The position numbers and the translations under genes were made by a program. Shown in pieces: positions 17,203 to 24,268 of a stretch of 32,238 nucleotides of DNA. Numbering within the stretch: position 1 is the first letter of the stretch; the number at the start of each line of letters is the position of its first letter. Source of the stretch: JBBQXY01 sp051004815 (GTDB taxonomy: Bacteria > Chloroflexota > Ktedonobacteria > Ktedonobacterales > Ktedonobacteraceae); contig JBPCJY010000067.1 in assembly GCA_051004815.1 (NCBI GenBank), forward strand, positions 1 to 32,238, written 5' to 3'. The notes below the pieces were generated by a model that did no database searches, was not told where the DNA came from, and saw nothing but the letters and a program-made list of their open reading frames with translations.

Positions 17203-18159
17203 TCAGCTTTTTGTGGCATCATTGCCCAATTTCCGTAGATACCGCTCGACCTCTTCGGTCGTTTGCAAGGTAAACAGCGTGCTCATGATTTGGTTGAGAC
17301 GTGCAACATCTGTAATGAAGCCGATCTGCTGCTGTGCCAGAACGATCAGCTGCGGGAAACGCGTCTCCACATAGATCAGCAGCGTTTGATGCAGGGCTTG
17401 CTCAATCCCTTGCTTCCGACCTTGTTCCAGCCCCTGTTCCAACCCCTTCTCCAGTCCCTGTTCCAACCCCTTCTCCAGGTACTCTTGTCCAATCTCTTGA
17501 TACACCCAGGACTCGCGCAACACATCTTGATACATCCTGAACCTCCTTTGGAACCCTTCTCGTTCCGACTCCGTCTGAAAGACCAGTCCTCCCACTACAC
17601 GTACCATGGCCAAGAGATCATACGCTTTGGCCTCGGCTAACCGCTCGATCATGCCGGTAATCACCTCGGGCCGTTTCCCATCCTTCGTCAAGGGGACTAA
17701 CGGCCAGATCCCTCGGCCCATTTGCAGGATCGTCTCCGCCTCTTCCTCCCACACTTTCACGATCTTATAAAAAAAGTGGTGCACCTCTTCGTCGTCGAGA
17801 AACCTCCGCGTATAGGGCGAAGTCGGAATCTCTCCCGCATTGATGAGGTAGATGACCGTGCTGGCGACCGGCAGCTGGTATTGGCTGAAAGCCATCACAT
17901 TATAGACCAGTAAGCGTTCGGCCATCTCAGGGTCGTGATACGTTTGAAATTCAATGTGCCGCAACCCGCGCTTCGTGCCTTTCGCAACGGTTAAGAGGGC
18001 GTCGGCGTAGCGATGCTGGTTTTTCAGTTCAACGTTCTCTGCACTGATGAAGGTGGCATCGGAGCTCAGCCAGTTGACAAAATGTTCAGGGTTGGCCCCA
18101 ATCATGCGCTTCATGATACTATCCCATGGACCTGCCATCCCAATGATTCCCCCTACCAT
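17203..18159 (-). CDS. Rpn/YhgA-like PD-(D/E)XK nuclease family protein
   Basis: A 318-residue protein. It opens with GPWDSIMKRMIGANPEHFVNWL and carries the Rpn-type core: NVELKNQHRYADALLTV (Asp), LRHIEFQTYHDPEMAERLLVYNVMA (Glu-x-Gln and Arg). Rpn relatives are DNA nucleases linked to recombination. The C-terminal third holds a run of GLEQGLEKG-type hexads encoded by a 24-base tandem repeat, then a helical domain ending RYLRKLGN. The start is ATG 18159 with AGGA upstream; ATG 18138, preceded by AGGGGG, is a real alternative. A further 106 upstream codons are open but are Pro/His-rich and unlike protein. Divergent from the sigma-ankyrin gene. Confidence 0.82.
   Translation of the reverse strand: MVGGIIGMAGPWDSIMKRMIGANPEHFVNWLSSDATFISAENVELKNQHRYADALLTVAKGTKRGLRHIEFQTYHDPEMAERLLVYNVMAFSQYQLPVASTVIYLINAGEIPTSPYTRRFLDDEEVHHFFYKIVKVWEEEAETILQMGRGIWPLVPLTKDGKRPEVITGMIERLAEAKAYDLLAMVRVVGGLVFQTESEREGFQRRFRMYQDVLRESWVYQEIGQEYLEKGLEQGLEKGLEQGLEQGRKQGIEQALHQTLLIYVETRFPQLIVLAQQQIGFITDVARLNQIMSTLFTLQTTEEVERYLRKLGNDATKS
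17431..17478. repeat. 24-base tandem repeat inside the Rpn-like gene
   Basis: Two near-identical 24-base units (17431-17454 and 17455-17478), each containing CTGTTCCAACCCCTTCTCCAG, plus degenerate flanking half-units. They encode the GLEQGLEKG hexads. Length is a multiple of three, so gain or loss would keep frame. Confidence 0.8.
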
Positions 18160-18332
18160 GCCTATTCTTTTCCTAGTGTACCATACATAGTCGGGCCTGT
18201 CGAGTGGATTTGGAAGCCCATCAGGGCTATTCAATTTTTGTTGTGCAGAGCAGAACGTTGGTATCTTTTTGTTTAGAAGTTGGGACTTATAGTATAGGAA
18301 ACAGGAAATAACGATAGCACGGATAAGATGAC

Positions 18333-19544
18333 ATGGAGACGATACATTCATTGGTGACTGCCGCTCAAAGTGGGGATGTGGAGGCGTTTGGAGAAATTGT
18401 GAGACGCTTTCAGGATATGGCCTATGCCGGGGCGTATGCGATGGTGGGCGATGCCCAACTGGCGGAAGATGTCGCACAGGAGGCTTTTATGGAGGCCTAT
18501 CTCAATCTACCGAAACTGCGTGAAGCGGCGGCCTTCCCCGGCTGGTTCCGGCGCATCATCTTCAAGCAAGGTGATCGGTTGATACGTGGCAAGCATGTTG
18601 CCACAATGCCACTCGATACCGCTTTTACTGTGCCTCTGGCGGAACTCAATCCGGCACTATTGGTCGAGAGGCAAGAGATGAGTGAGACGGTGCGGCACGC
18701 GGTCGATGCACTGCCGGAACACGAGCGTATCGTGACTATCTTGTTCTATAGCACCGGCTATGCCCTCAAGGAGATCGCGGATTTTTTGGAGGTGCCAGTG
18801 AGCACCGTGAAAAAACGGCTCTATAACGCACGACAACGTCTGAAAGAAGATTTGCTTGAGTTGGTACGCGAATCGCTGCACGAGCATCGTCCTTCCGCTA
18901 TCACGGATTTTCCTGAGAGGGTACAATTGCTCATCGCGGCGCACATCGGTGATATCGCCTGGAGCAAGATGCTGCTCAATCGACAGCCCATGCTCATCAA
19001 TGCGCGGGCAGAGCGGGGCGATCAGGTTGCGCCATTGGGTACGCTGCTCTCGCCTGGACATACCGCCTTACACGAGGCGGCGGCTAACGGCCATACGGCT
19101 CTGATAGAGGTACTTATCGAGTATGGAGCAAATATCAACGCTATGACTAGCAACGGCATGACGCCGCTGCATAGTGCGACTCTGTACCATGCACAGGCAG
19201 TAGTGAAACTTTTATTAGCACACGGTGCGAATGCGAACGCGATGTTCGCCAATGGTCACACACCTTTGCATTGGGCAGCAATGAGAGGCTACGCGGATAG
19301 TGTTGAACTGCTGCTTGGTTCTGGCGCGAATGTCAACGCTCGGAGCCATGGAGAGCGAACGCCGCTCCATTGGGCAGCACTCAAAGGCCACGTCCTGCTC
19401 GTCAAGCTATTATTGGAACACGGCGCGGACAGTTCTGCTCGCGACGAGTTGGGACACACACCCCTTGATTGGGCTATGGAGAGAAAGCACACACAGGTAG
19501 TAACCCTGTTGCGGAAACAAAATAGGGTAGAAACAGCACAATAA
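18333..19544 (+). CDS. ECF sigma factor fused to ankyrin repeats
   Basis: A 403-residue protein. Residues 7-90 are sigma region 2 (AEDVAQEAFMEAY at 44-56) and about 115-172 are sigma region 4, with LPEHERIV and the helix-turn-helix YALKEIADFLEVPVSTVKKRLYNARQRL. After a linker, residues 197-394 form one degenerate and about five clear 33-residue ankyrin repeats, e.g. GHTALHEAAANGHTALIEVL, GMTPLHSAT, GHTPLHWAAMRGY and ERTPLHWAALKGH. Ankyrin repeats bind proteins, so they may replace a separate anti-sigma factor or bind a regulator. Only a weak GGATAAG precedes the ATG. TAGTAT at 18290 could be the -10. The degenerate F1-beta gene follows after 15 bases. Confidence 0.9.
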   Translation: METIHSLVTAAQSGDVEAFGEIVRRFQDMAYAGAYAMVGDAQLAEDVAQEAFMEAYLNLPKLREAAAFPGWFRRIIFKQGDRLIRGKHVATMPLDTAFTVPLAELNPALLVERQEMSETVRHAVDALPEHERIVTILFYSTGYALKEIADFLEVPVSTVKKRLYNARQRLKEDLLELVRESLHEHRPSAITDFPERVQLLIAAHIGDIAWSKMLLNRQPMLINARAERGDQVAPLGTLLSPGHTALHEAAANGHTALIEVLIEYGANINAMTSNGMTPLHSATLYHAQAVVKLLLAHGANANAMFANGHTPLHWAAMRGYADSVELLLGSGANVNARSHGERTPLHWAALKGHVLLVKLLLEHGADSSARDELGHTPLDWAMERKHTQVVTLLRKQNRVETAQ

Positions 19545-19559
19545 AGAAAGAGCATTATT

Positions 19560-20630
19560 ATGAATACACAAATACCTGACAGCATTCCCGTCGGCACACA
19601 CGTTCTTGGGCGCATCCTCAATGGCAGAGGTGAACCCATTGATCAGCATGGCCCTATCAGCGACGAGGCTGTGCGTGTGCCAGTATACTTTGTATCGACA
19701 ACGGATAAGACACCTACTATGCCTGGCAAGATGGTAGAGACAGGCATCAAGCCCATCGATCTGCTGGCTCCTATTCCCCGTGGCGGCGTTATTGCCATGC
19801 TGAGCGAACAGGGCTTAGGCAAAATGGTGGTCATGGAAGAGATCATGCACAACTTTAACACGCATCAGCACGGCTACATCGTCTTTGTTGGTGTGAGTGA
19901 GAGCACCTACGAGGCCACTGAACTGCGTGACATGATTCGCGATATCGAGGTGGAAGACAAGGTCGTGATGGTCTATGAGCAACGTGAGCAAGGTACCGGT
20001 CAGCAGCAACAACAACTATTGCGGACGGGCTTAACTATCGCGGCCTACTTTACCGACCAGGGGCACGAGGTAATGCTAATCCTCGGCGAGGATGTGATTG
20101 CCAAGGGCAATCATGCGCTCCTAGCTGAGTTGCAACAAGCGGCCAGGGCCAAGGGAATTACTACCTTCCTCTTTGGGCCACAAGGCGATATCAATCAATT
20201 GGCACAGAACAGCATGCTCAATGCAGTAGATGGGCAGATTGTCTTCAGTCGTACTCTGGCAAAGCAGGATTTGTGGCCAGCTATCGATCGTTTAGCCACG
20301 CGGTCACACCTGCTGGAAAGCGGCTTCGTCAATGCTGAACATGTGCAGGTCGCGCAACAGGTCAAGCAATTGCTGCAACAAGCTGACGCGGGGCAGCTTT
20401 CACCTGTCGATCAGCACGTAGAGCATCATGCAACGAAAGTGCAGTTCTTCCTGACACAGCCTTTTTCGGTCGCGGAAGCCTATACTGATCTTCCTGGAGC
20501 ATACTTACCAGTAGAGGAGACCGTCAAAAGCTTCAAGGCATTGTTAGAGGGGCGTTACGATGCTGTGCCGGACGAGGCCTTCTACTTTGTTGGCACAATT
20601 GAGCAGGCTCTGGCGAAAGCCGGGAAATAG
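19560..20630 (+). CDS. Truncated, degenerate F1-ATPase beta-subunit homologue
   Basis: A 356-residue protein clearly derived from AtpD. The start SIPVGTHVLGRILNGRGEPID matches the beta nucleotide-domain entry, and the end QPFSVAEAYTDLPG, PVEETVKSF, LLEGRYDAVPDEAFYFVG matches the beta C-terminus. The N-terminal beta-barrel (about 75 residues) is absent. The P-loop GGAGVGKT reads SEQGLGKM (82-89), the GERTRE catalytic segment reads SESTYE (the Glu kept, the Arg lost), and the Walker B VDN has become LGED. ATP hydrolysis is therefore unlikely; a binding or structural role is inferred. No other ATP synthase genes are nearby. It sits 15 bases after the sigma-ankyrin gene and is probably co-transcribed. 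Intact length and a conserved tail argue against a decaying pseudogene. Confidence 0.88.
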   Translation: MNTQIPDSIPVGTHVLGRILNGRGEPIDQHGPISDEAVRVPVYFVSTTDKTPTMPGKMVETGIKPIDLLAPIPRGGVIAMLSEQGLGKMVVMEEIMHNFNTHQHGYIVFVGVSESTYEATELRDMIRDIEVEDKVVMVYEQREQGTGQQQQQLLRTGLTIAAYFTDQGHEVMLILGEDVIAKGNHALLAELQQAARAKGITTFLFGPQGDINQLAQNSMLNAVDGQIVFSRTLAKQDLWPAIDRLATRSHLLESGFVNAEHVQVAQQVKQLLQQADAGQLSPVDQHVEHHATKVQFFLTQPFSVAEAYTDLPGAYLPVEETVKSFKALLEGRYDAVPDEAFYFVGTIEQALAKAGK

Positions 20631-20632
20631 GG

Positions 20633-20682
20633 AAGCTGGGTTGATGGGAACACAGCGTGCCGCGTTTCCGCCAACCCAACTT
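20633..20682. terminator. Long hairpin between convergent F1-beta-like gene and miaA
   Basis: Arms of 19 bases (20633-20651 and 20664-20682) pair with a few differences that are mostly G-U compatible, around a 12-base loop. The right arm reaches the miaA stop. There is no U-tract, so it is a terminator-like or RNA-stabilising stem serving both strands. Confidence 0.55.
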
Positions 20683-21599
20683 CATTCCTCTTGTAAAAAC
20701 TCGCGTACTAGTTGGATGGCTCGTTCGGTATCGTTGCCTTCGAGCCAGGCGATGCGCGTATCTTTGCGGAACCAGGTTAACTGTCGTCGTGTAAAGTCGT
20801 GAATGGCATATTTCAGTCGCTCAACCATCTCCTGTTCGGTGGCAAACTCGCCACGTAACCAGCGACTGATAAAGCGATATTCTAGCCCCAGAGCTTCTAA
20901 GCGTGCGTGGCTGATGCCCTGGTTTAGCAGATCACGCACCTCTTGCACCATACCTTGCTGCATACGTTCGTCAACGCGCTGGTCGATGCGTTGATAGAGC
21001 ACTGCACGCGGCCACTGGATACCTAATAATAAGCTGCGATAAAGCGGTGCGGCCACACGTCGCTGTTCCGAAAAGGGTTTGCCAGAGGTAAGGCACACTT
21101 CCAGGGCGCGAATGACGCGACGAGGATTGTTGCGGTCAATGACCGCCGCGCTTTGTGGGTCTAACTCCTCAAGTTGGGTCAGTAGTTCGGCCAGAGGACG
21201 CATTTCAAGCTCCGCCCGTAATGCTGGCTGCGGGGGAATGGCGGGAATAGCCAGGTTATCCACCACCGCCTGGATATAGTGCGGTGAACCGCCAACCAGG
21301 AACGGCTGCTTGCCATGTTTTATGATAGTGTTAATGGCTGAGATAGCTTGCTGCTGGAATTGCGAGACGGTATAGACCTCTTCCACATCGGCAACATCTA
21401 ACAGATGGTGCGGCACAAGAGCCTGTTCTTCCGGCGTCACTTTAGCCGTGCCGATATCCAGGCCACGATAGACCTGGCGTGAATCAGCCGAGACAATCTC
21501 GCCATCGAAACGCTGTGCCAGGGAGATGCCCAATGAACTTTTGCCAGAGGCGGTGGGACCAAGAACGACAATCAATGGTGGGGTAGTCTGCTTCATCAT
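20682..21599 (-). CDS. miaA: tRNA dimethylallyltransferase
   Basis: Transfers a dimethylallyl group to N6 of A37 in tRNAs that read codons starting with U. The 305-residue sequence has the P-loop GPTASGKSS, SADSRQVYRGLDIGTAKVT, PHHLLDV, NNPRRVIRALEV and the C-terminal FTRRQLTWFRKD. The usual VGGTGLY segment reads VGGSPHY. The start is ATG 21599, two bases after the kinase stop (TGA 21604-21602). No Shine-Dalgarno is visible, which suggests translational coupling; a TTG at 21605 overlapping that stop is the alternative. Placing miaA directly behind a membrane kinase gene is unusual. Confidence 0.95.
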   Translation of the reverse strand: MMKQTTPPLIVVLGPTASGKSSLGISLAQRFDGEIVSADSRQVYRGLDIGTAKVTPEEQALVPHHLLDVADVEEVYTVSQFQQQAISAINTIIKHGKQPFLVGGSPHYIQAVVDNLAIPAIPPQPALRAELEMRPLAELLTQLEELDPQSAAVIDRNNPRRVIRALEVCLTSGKPFSEQRRVAAPLYRSLLLGIQWPRAVLYQRIDQRVDERMQQGMVQEVRDLLNQGISHARLEALGLEYRFISRWLRGEFATEQEMVERLKYAIHDFTRRQLTWFRKDTRIAWLEGNDTERAIQLVREFLQEE

Positions 21600-21601
21600 C
21601 G

Positions 21602-24037
21602 TCAATTATTCTGTTTGAGCAAACGATCAAGTTGCAGAACGAAGGCAAGCGCGACGCCAATGCCCCCCGCGATACCAAGCAGCGTAAAGCCGCTTGGTGG
21701 GAAACCAATTGCCAGGATAAAACCCAGAAAACCGCCCACGAGCACGGCGGCAATCATCACTGGTCGGCGCATATATTCCATGGCAAAGAGAAAGCGCTCG
21801 ATGATCTTCTCGCTGACGGAAGCATTCGTACAGACGCTACTCGACAGGGCCGCTAGCAAGAGCAGCACAAATAATTGCAAGGGCGGTACCTTATTGTGGA
21901 GGAAGGTTTGCCAGAGCAGTTCACTGACGCCGAGCGGAAACAGCGTTGTATAGAGGCCTGTGCAGAGGCGACTGAGCGTCTCCTGCACACTCCAGCGACG
22001 ATTCCAGTTGACGGCTAACGCTCCAATGGGGGCAGCCACCACGATGCCGAGCAGGACAACGATAAACCAGGCATTGGGCGACAAGATGGACTGGTGTGCC
22101 AGCAGTGGCAACCTTGCCAGCACCGTATAAAACAGGCTTGCAATCATAAACGAGGCAAACACGGTCAAGATGCGCTGTAGCCAACGCTGTTGCAACGGTG
22201 AAGCCTGTATCGGCTCCCAGCCGCGAGAAGAGGCGTTTGTATTGCCCGTGTAGAGACCATATTTCTTCGTATACTCGTCATATTGTTCGCTGCTATAGCG
22301 AGTGTTTGTTGGCGGACTGCTGTTGGTGGCACTGGGCGGAGACATGCGCATACTCCCGTTCGCCCTGGCAAGAGGGATGTCGTCCTCTTCATCCTCCTCG
22401 TCATCATCTTCGTCCTCAAAAAGCGCACTGCGCGACGGGGCTTTCGTGCTGGGCCTGGTAAAAGAAGAAATATTGCCGAGCACATCTACCTCGACTCGCA
22501 CGGTGATATCTTGCTCTTCGTCATCCTCATCGGGGATCACAAAAATGGTGCCAGTATAGTGCATCGAACCGCGTAGGCGGGTAGCATCAATCTGAACGCT
22601 CACGTCGGTACGTACACCGGAAAAACTTGCCTGATCGAGCACCATCCACTCTGCGGAAGCGGCGATAGTGCCGCGCACAACGTTTCCTCGATTGCTCGTA
22701 ATGGAGAGCAGTAGTGGTTCTGAAAGACCAGGATGCACCTCTCCAAAATCGAGGACACGCGGCTCGACCTCGATGTCTACCACTGGCACGCGGGTTATCC
22801 GCCCACGATTGCTGCTCTCTACCCCTGCTGTAGCTGATGGGACGATAGCAGCTATACCGCTCTGGCTACTCTTACTCATCGCTTTATATTTGCCTGTATT
22901 GGTACGAATATGAATGCTCGGGCCAAGCACTGCCTCTATAAATTGTTCAACGACCGCACGAGGATCATGCACTGCCGCGCACATAGCTTTCGTGGTACCT
23001 GCCAGGTCAGTTTCACCAATCCCTTCCAGCCAGGTTGCGATCTCACCAGAGAATAAGTAGTCGGCGGCCTCTTCCGGGAAACGTACACAGAGTTCAGCCA
23101 GTTCTTCCGGGTTCGCAGCTTGCTCACCGTTTTCAAAAACAAAGGTGCCTTCGCCGAGCAGAGCACGGCGGAATGCCTCCACGGTCTGAAAGCGATCTTC
23201 TGGTTTAAGGGAGGTAGCTTTTTCCAGGGTACGCGCTACATGGAGCGAAATGCTGGGGTTGACCGCGTGAACATCTTGCAAACCAAAGCCCTTTTCGGAG
23301 AGCGTGTTGGTCAACAGTTGAAAGAGTGTCATCGCCAGGGAGTAGATATCCGAGCGTTCATCGGTCTGGGCTTTGCCATATTGCTCTGGGGGAGCGAAAC
23401 CAGGCGTACCCAGCAGTTGTGTATCCTGCGAACTGGTATGGCGGAAGAAACGGGCGATGCCAAAGTCAATCAGTTTGACACGCCCATTGCGCATCAGCAT
23501 GATGTTGCCCGGCTTCATATCGCGAAAGATAATGGGCGGGTGCTGGCTATGCAGGTAGGCCAGGACATCGCAGAGTTGCTTGGCCCACGCCAGGACGCGG
23601 CGTTCAGGAAAAGGCCCATTATTGTGTTCCAGGAACGCGTCCAGCGTCATCCCATCGACATATTCCATGACCAGGAAATGCCGAGTACCCTCGGTAAAAA
23701 AGCCTGAAAAGGTGGGGAGGTTGGGATGGTTCAGGCCAGCCAGCATCTTGGCCTCGGCCTTAAAATTCTGCACCGCCTTCACACGGTCTTCTGCTGGCAC
23801 CATCGAAAGGCTCATCTCTTTGATGGCACAGTTGGTCTGCCGCCTTAAATCACGCGCCAGGTAGACAGCTCCCATACCGCCATGGCCAATAGTGCGCTGT
23901 ATCATATAGCGTTTTATTAAAAGCGTGCGCCGCTCTAAACGTCCCGTCTGGGCATTTTTTGGGCTATGGCCATGCTGTAGGTCGATGATGTCCCTCCATT
24001 TGTCTCGTATCGCGTCAGGTTGCTGCATCGCTCCCAT
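21602..24037 (-). CDS. Membrane-anchored Ser/Thr protein kinase
   Basis: An 811-residue protein. Kinase domain about 43-310: Gly loop GHGGMG (51-56), AIK with K73, catalytic FRDMKPGN (171-178; His replaced by Phe, Asp kept), DFG (191-193) and GTPGFAPPEQYG; it should be active. Then come a helical region, a beta-rich Ig-like segment (IEVEPRVLDFGEVHPGLSEP onward), an acidic run FEDEDDDEEDEEDD encoded by low-complexity DNA near 22380-22416, and a C-terminal membrane domain with about five or six hydrophobic helices. Kinase and linker are on one side of the membrane, presumably cytosolic. Start 24037 is chosen because an extended -10 ends five bases upstream; ATG 24052 lies inside that promoter and ATG 24028 is also possible. 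Confidence 0.88.
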   Translation of the reverse strand: MGAMQQPDAIRDKWRDIIDLQHGHSPKNAQTGRLERRTLLIKRYMIQRTIGHGGMGAVYLARDLRRQTNCAIKEMSLSMVPAEDRVKAVQNFKAEAKMLAGLNHPNLPTFSGFFTEGTRHFLVMEYVDGMTLDAFLEHNNGPFPERRVLAWAKQLCDVLAYLHSQHPPIIFRDMKPGNIMLMRNGRVKLIDFGIARFFRHTSSQDTQLLGTPGFAPPEQYGKAQTDERSDIYSLAMTLFQLLTNTLSEKGFGLQDVHAVNPSISLHVARTLEKATSLKPEDRFQTVEAFRRALLGEGTFVFENGEQAANPEELAELCVRFPEEAADYLFSGEIATWLEGIGETDLAGTTKAMCAAVHDPRAVVEQFIEAVLGPSIHIRTNTGKYKAMSKSSQSGIAAIVPSATAGVESSNRGRITRVPVVDIEVEPRVLDFGEVHPGLSEPLLLSITSNRGNVVRGTIAASAEWMVLDQASFSGVRTDVSVQIDATRLRGSMHYTGTIFVIPDEDDEEQDITVRVEVDVLGNISSFTRPSTKAPSRSALFEDEDDDEEDEEDDIPLARANGSMRMSPPSATNSSPPTNTRYSSEQYDEYTKKYGLYTGNTNASSRGWEPIQASPLQQRWLQRILTVFASFMIASLFYTVLARLPLLAHQSILSPNAWFIVVLLGIVVAAPIGALAVNWNRRWSVQETLSRLCTGLYTTLFPLGVSELLWQTFLHNKVPPLQLFVLLLLAALSSSVCTNASVSEKIIERFLFAMEYMRRPVMIAAVLVGGFLGFILAIGFPPSGFTLLGIAGGIGVALAFVLQLDRLLKQNN

Positions 24038-24042
24038 GCCCC

Positions 24043-24051
24043 AGTATAGCA
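24043..24051 (-). promoter_or_regulatory. Extended -10 promoter of the kinase-miaA unit
   Basis: On the minus strand TGCTATACT (24051-24043) is an extended -10 element, and the ATG at 24037 lies five bases after it, so the transcript would be leaderless. No -35 is evident. Confidence 0.5.
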
Positions 24052-24089
24052 TACAGTTTATAGGAGATACTACCTATAATGAACTGTAT
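24051..24089. promoter_or_regulatory. Inverted repeat next to the kinase promoter (possible operator)
   Basis: ATACAGTTTATAGG (24051-24064) is mirrored by CCTATAATGAACTGTAT (24073-24089), with three extra bases in the second arm. It touches the extended -10 of the kinase gene and contains a perfect TATAAT on the plus strand (24075-24080). It could bind a repressor or mark a divergent start. Confidence 0.35.
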
Positions 24090-24140
24090 TTGTACGGGAT
24101 GTTTCCATGTGCATGGTACAATCGGCTCATGTCCAGTTTT

Positions 24141-24166
24141 TTCAAAAAAGAGGCCGAAGATCGGCC
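24141..24166 (-). terminator. Rho-independent terminator after the SbcC-like gene
   Basis: On the minus strand GGCCGA-TCT-TCGGCC (24166-24152) is followed by TCTTTTTTGAA (24151-24141): a GC stem, small loop and U-tract. It lies about 100 bases downstream of the leftward SbcC-like stop. Confidence 0.8.
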
Positions 24167-24201
24167 CCATAGACATTCACTTAAGCGAGGCAACGTGTTT
24201 T

Positions 24202-24229
24202 CCAGGGCGATCCCTTGCGGTCGCCCTGG
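24202..24229. repeat. Palindromic intergenic repeat, copy 3
   Basis: CCAGGGCGA and TCGCCCTGG form a nine-base perfect stem around TCCCTTGCGG. GCGGTCGCCCTGG (24217-24229) is the exact 13-base core of the copies at 137-149 and 10301-10313. This copy lacks the outer GGTCTGTGAAT arms. It sits between the SbcC-like stop and its terminator. Confidence 0.75.
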
Positions 24230-24268
24230 TGGGGTGGCTCTCCAGGCTCATCCGCTTAACTTCATGTG

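Noticed and set aside
17400..17480. CRISPR-like array
   Set aside because: The repeats are contiguous, in frame and coding, without spacers.
18160..18477. 106-codon N-terminal extension of the Rpn-like protein
   Set aside because: Pro/His-rich, unlike the family, and it overlaps the divergent sigma gene and its promoter.
22380..22416. Simple-sequence GA/CTC-rich tract as a regulatory repeat
   Set aside because: It is codon-level low complexity encoding the acidic stretch of the kinase.
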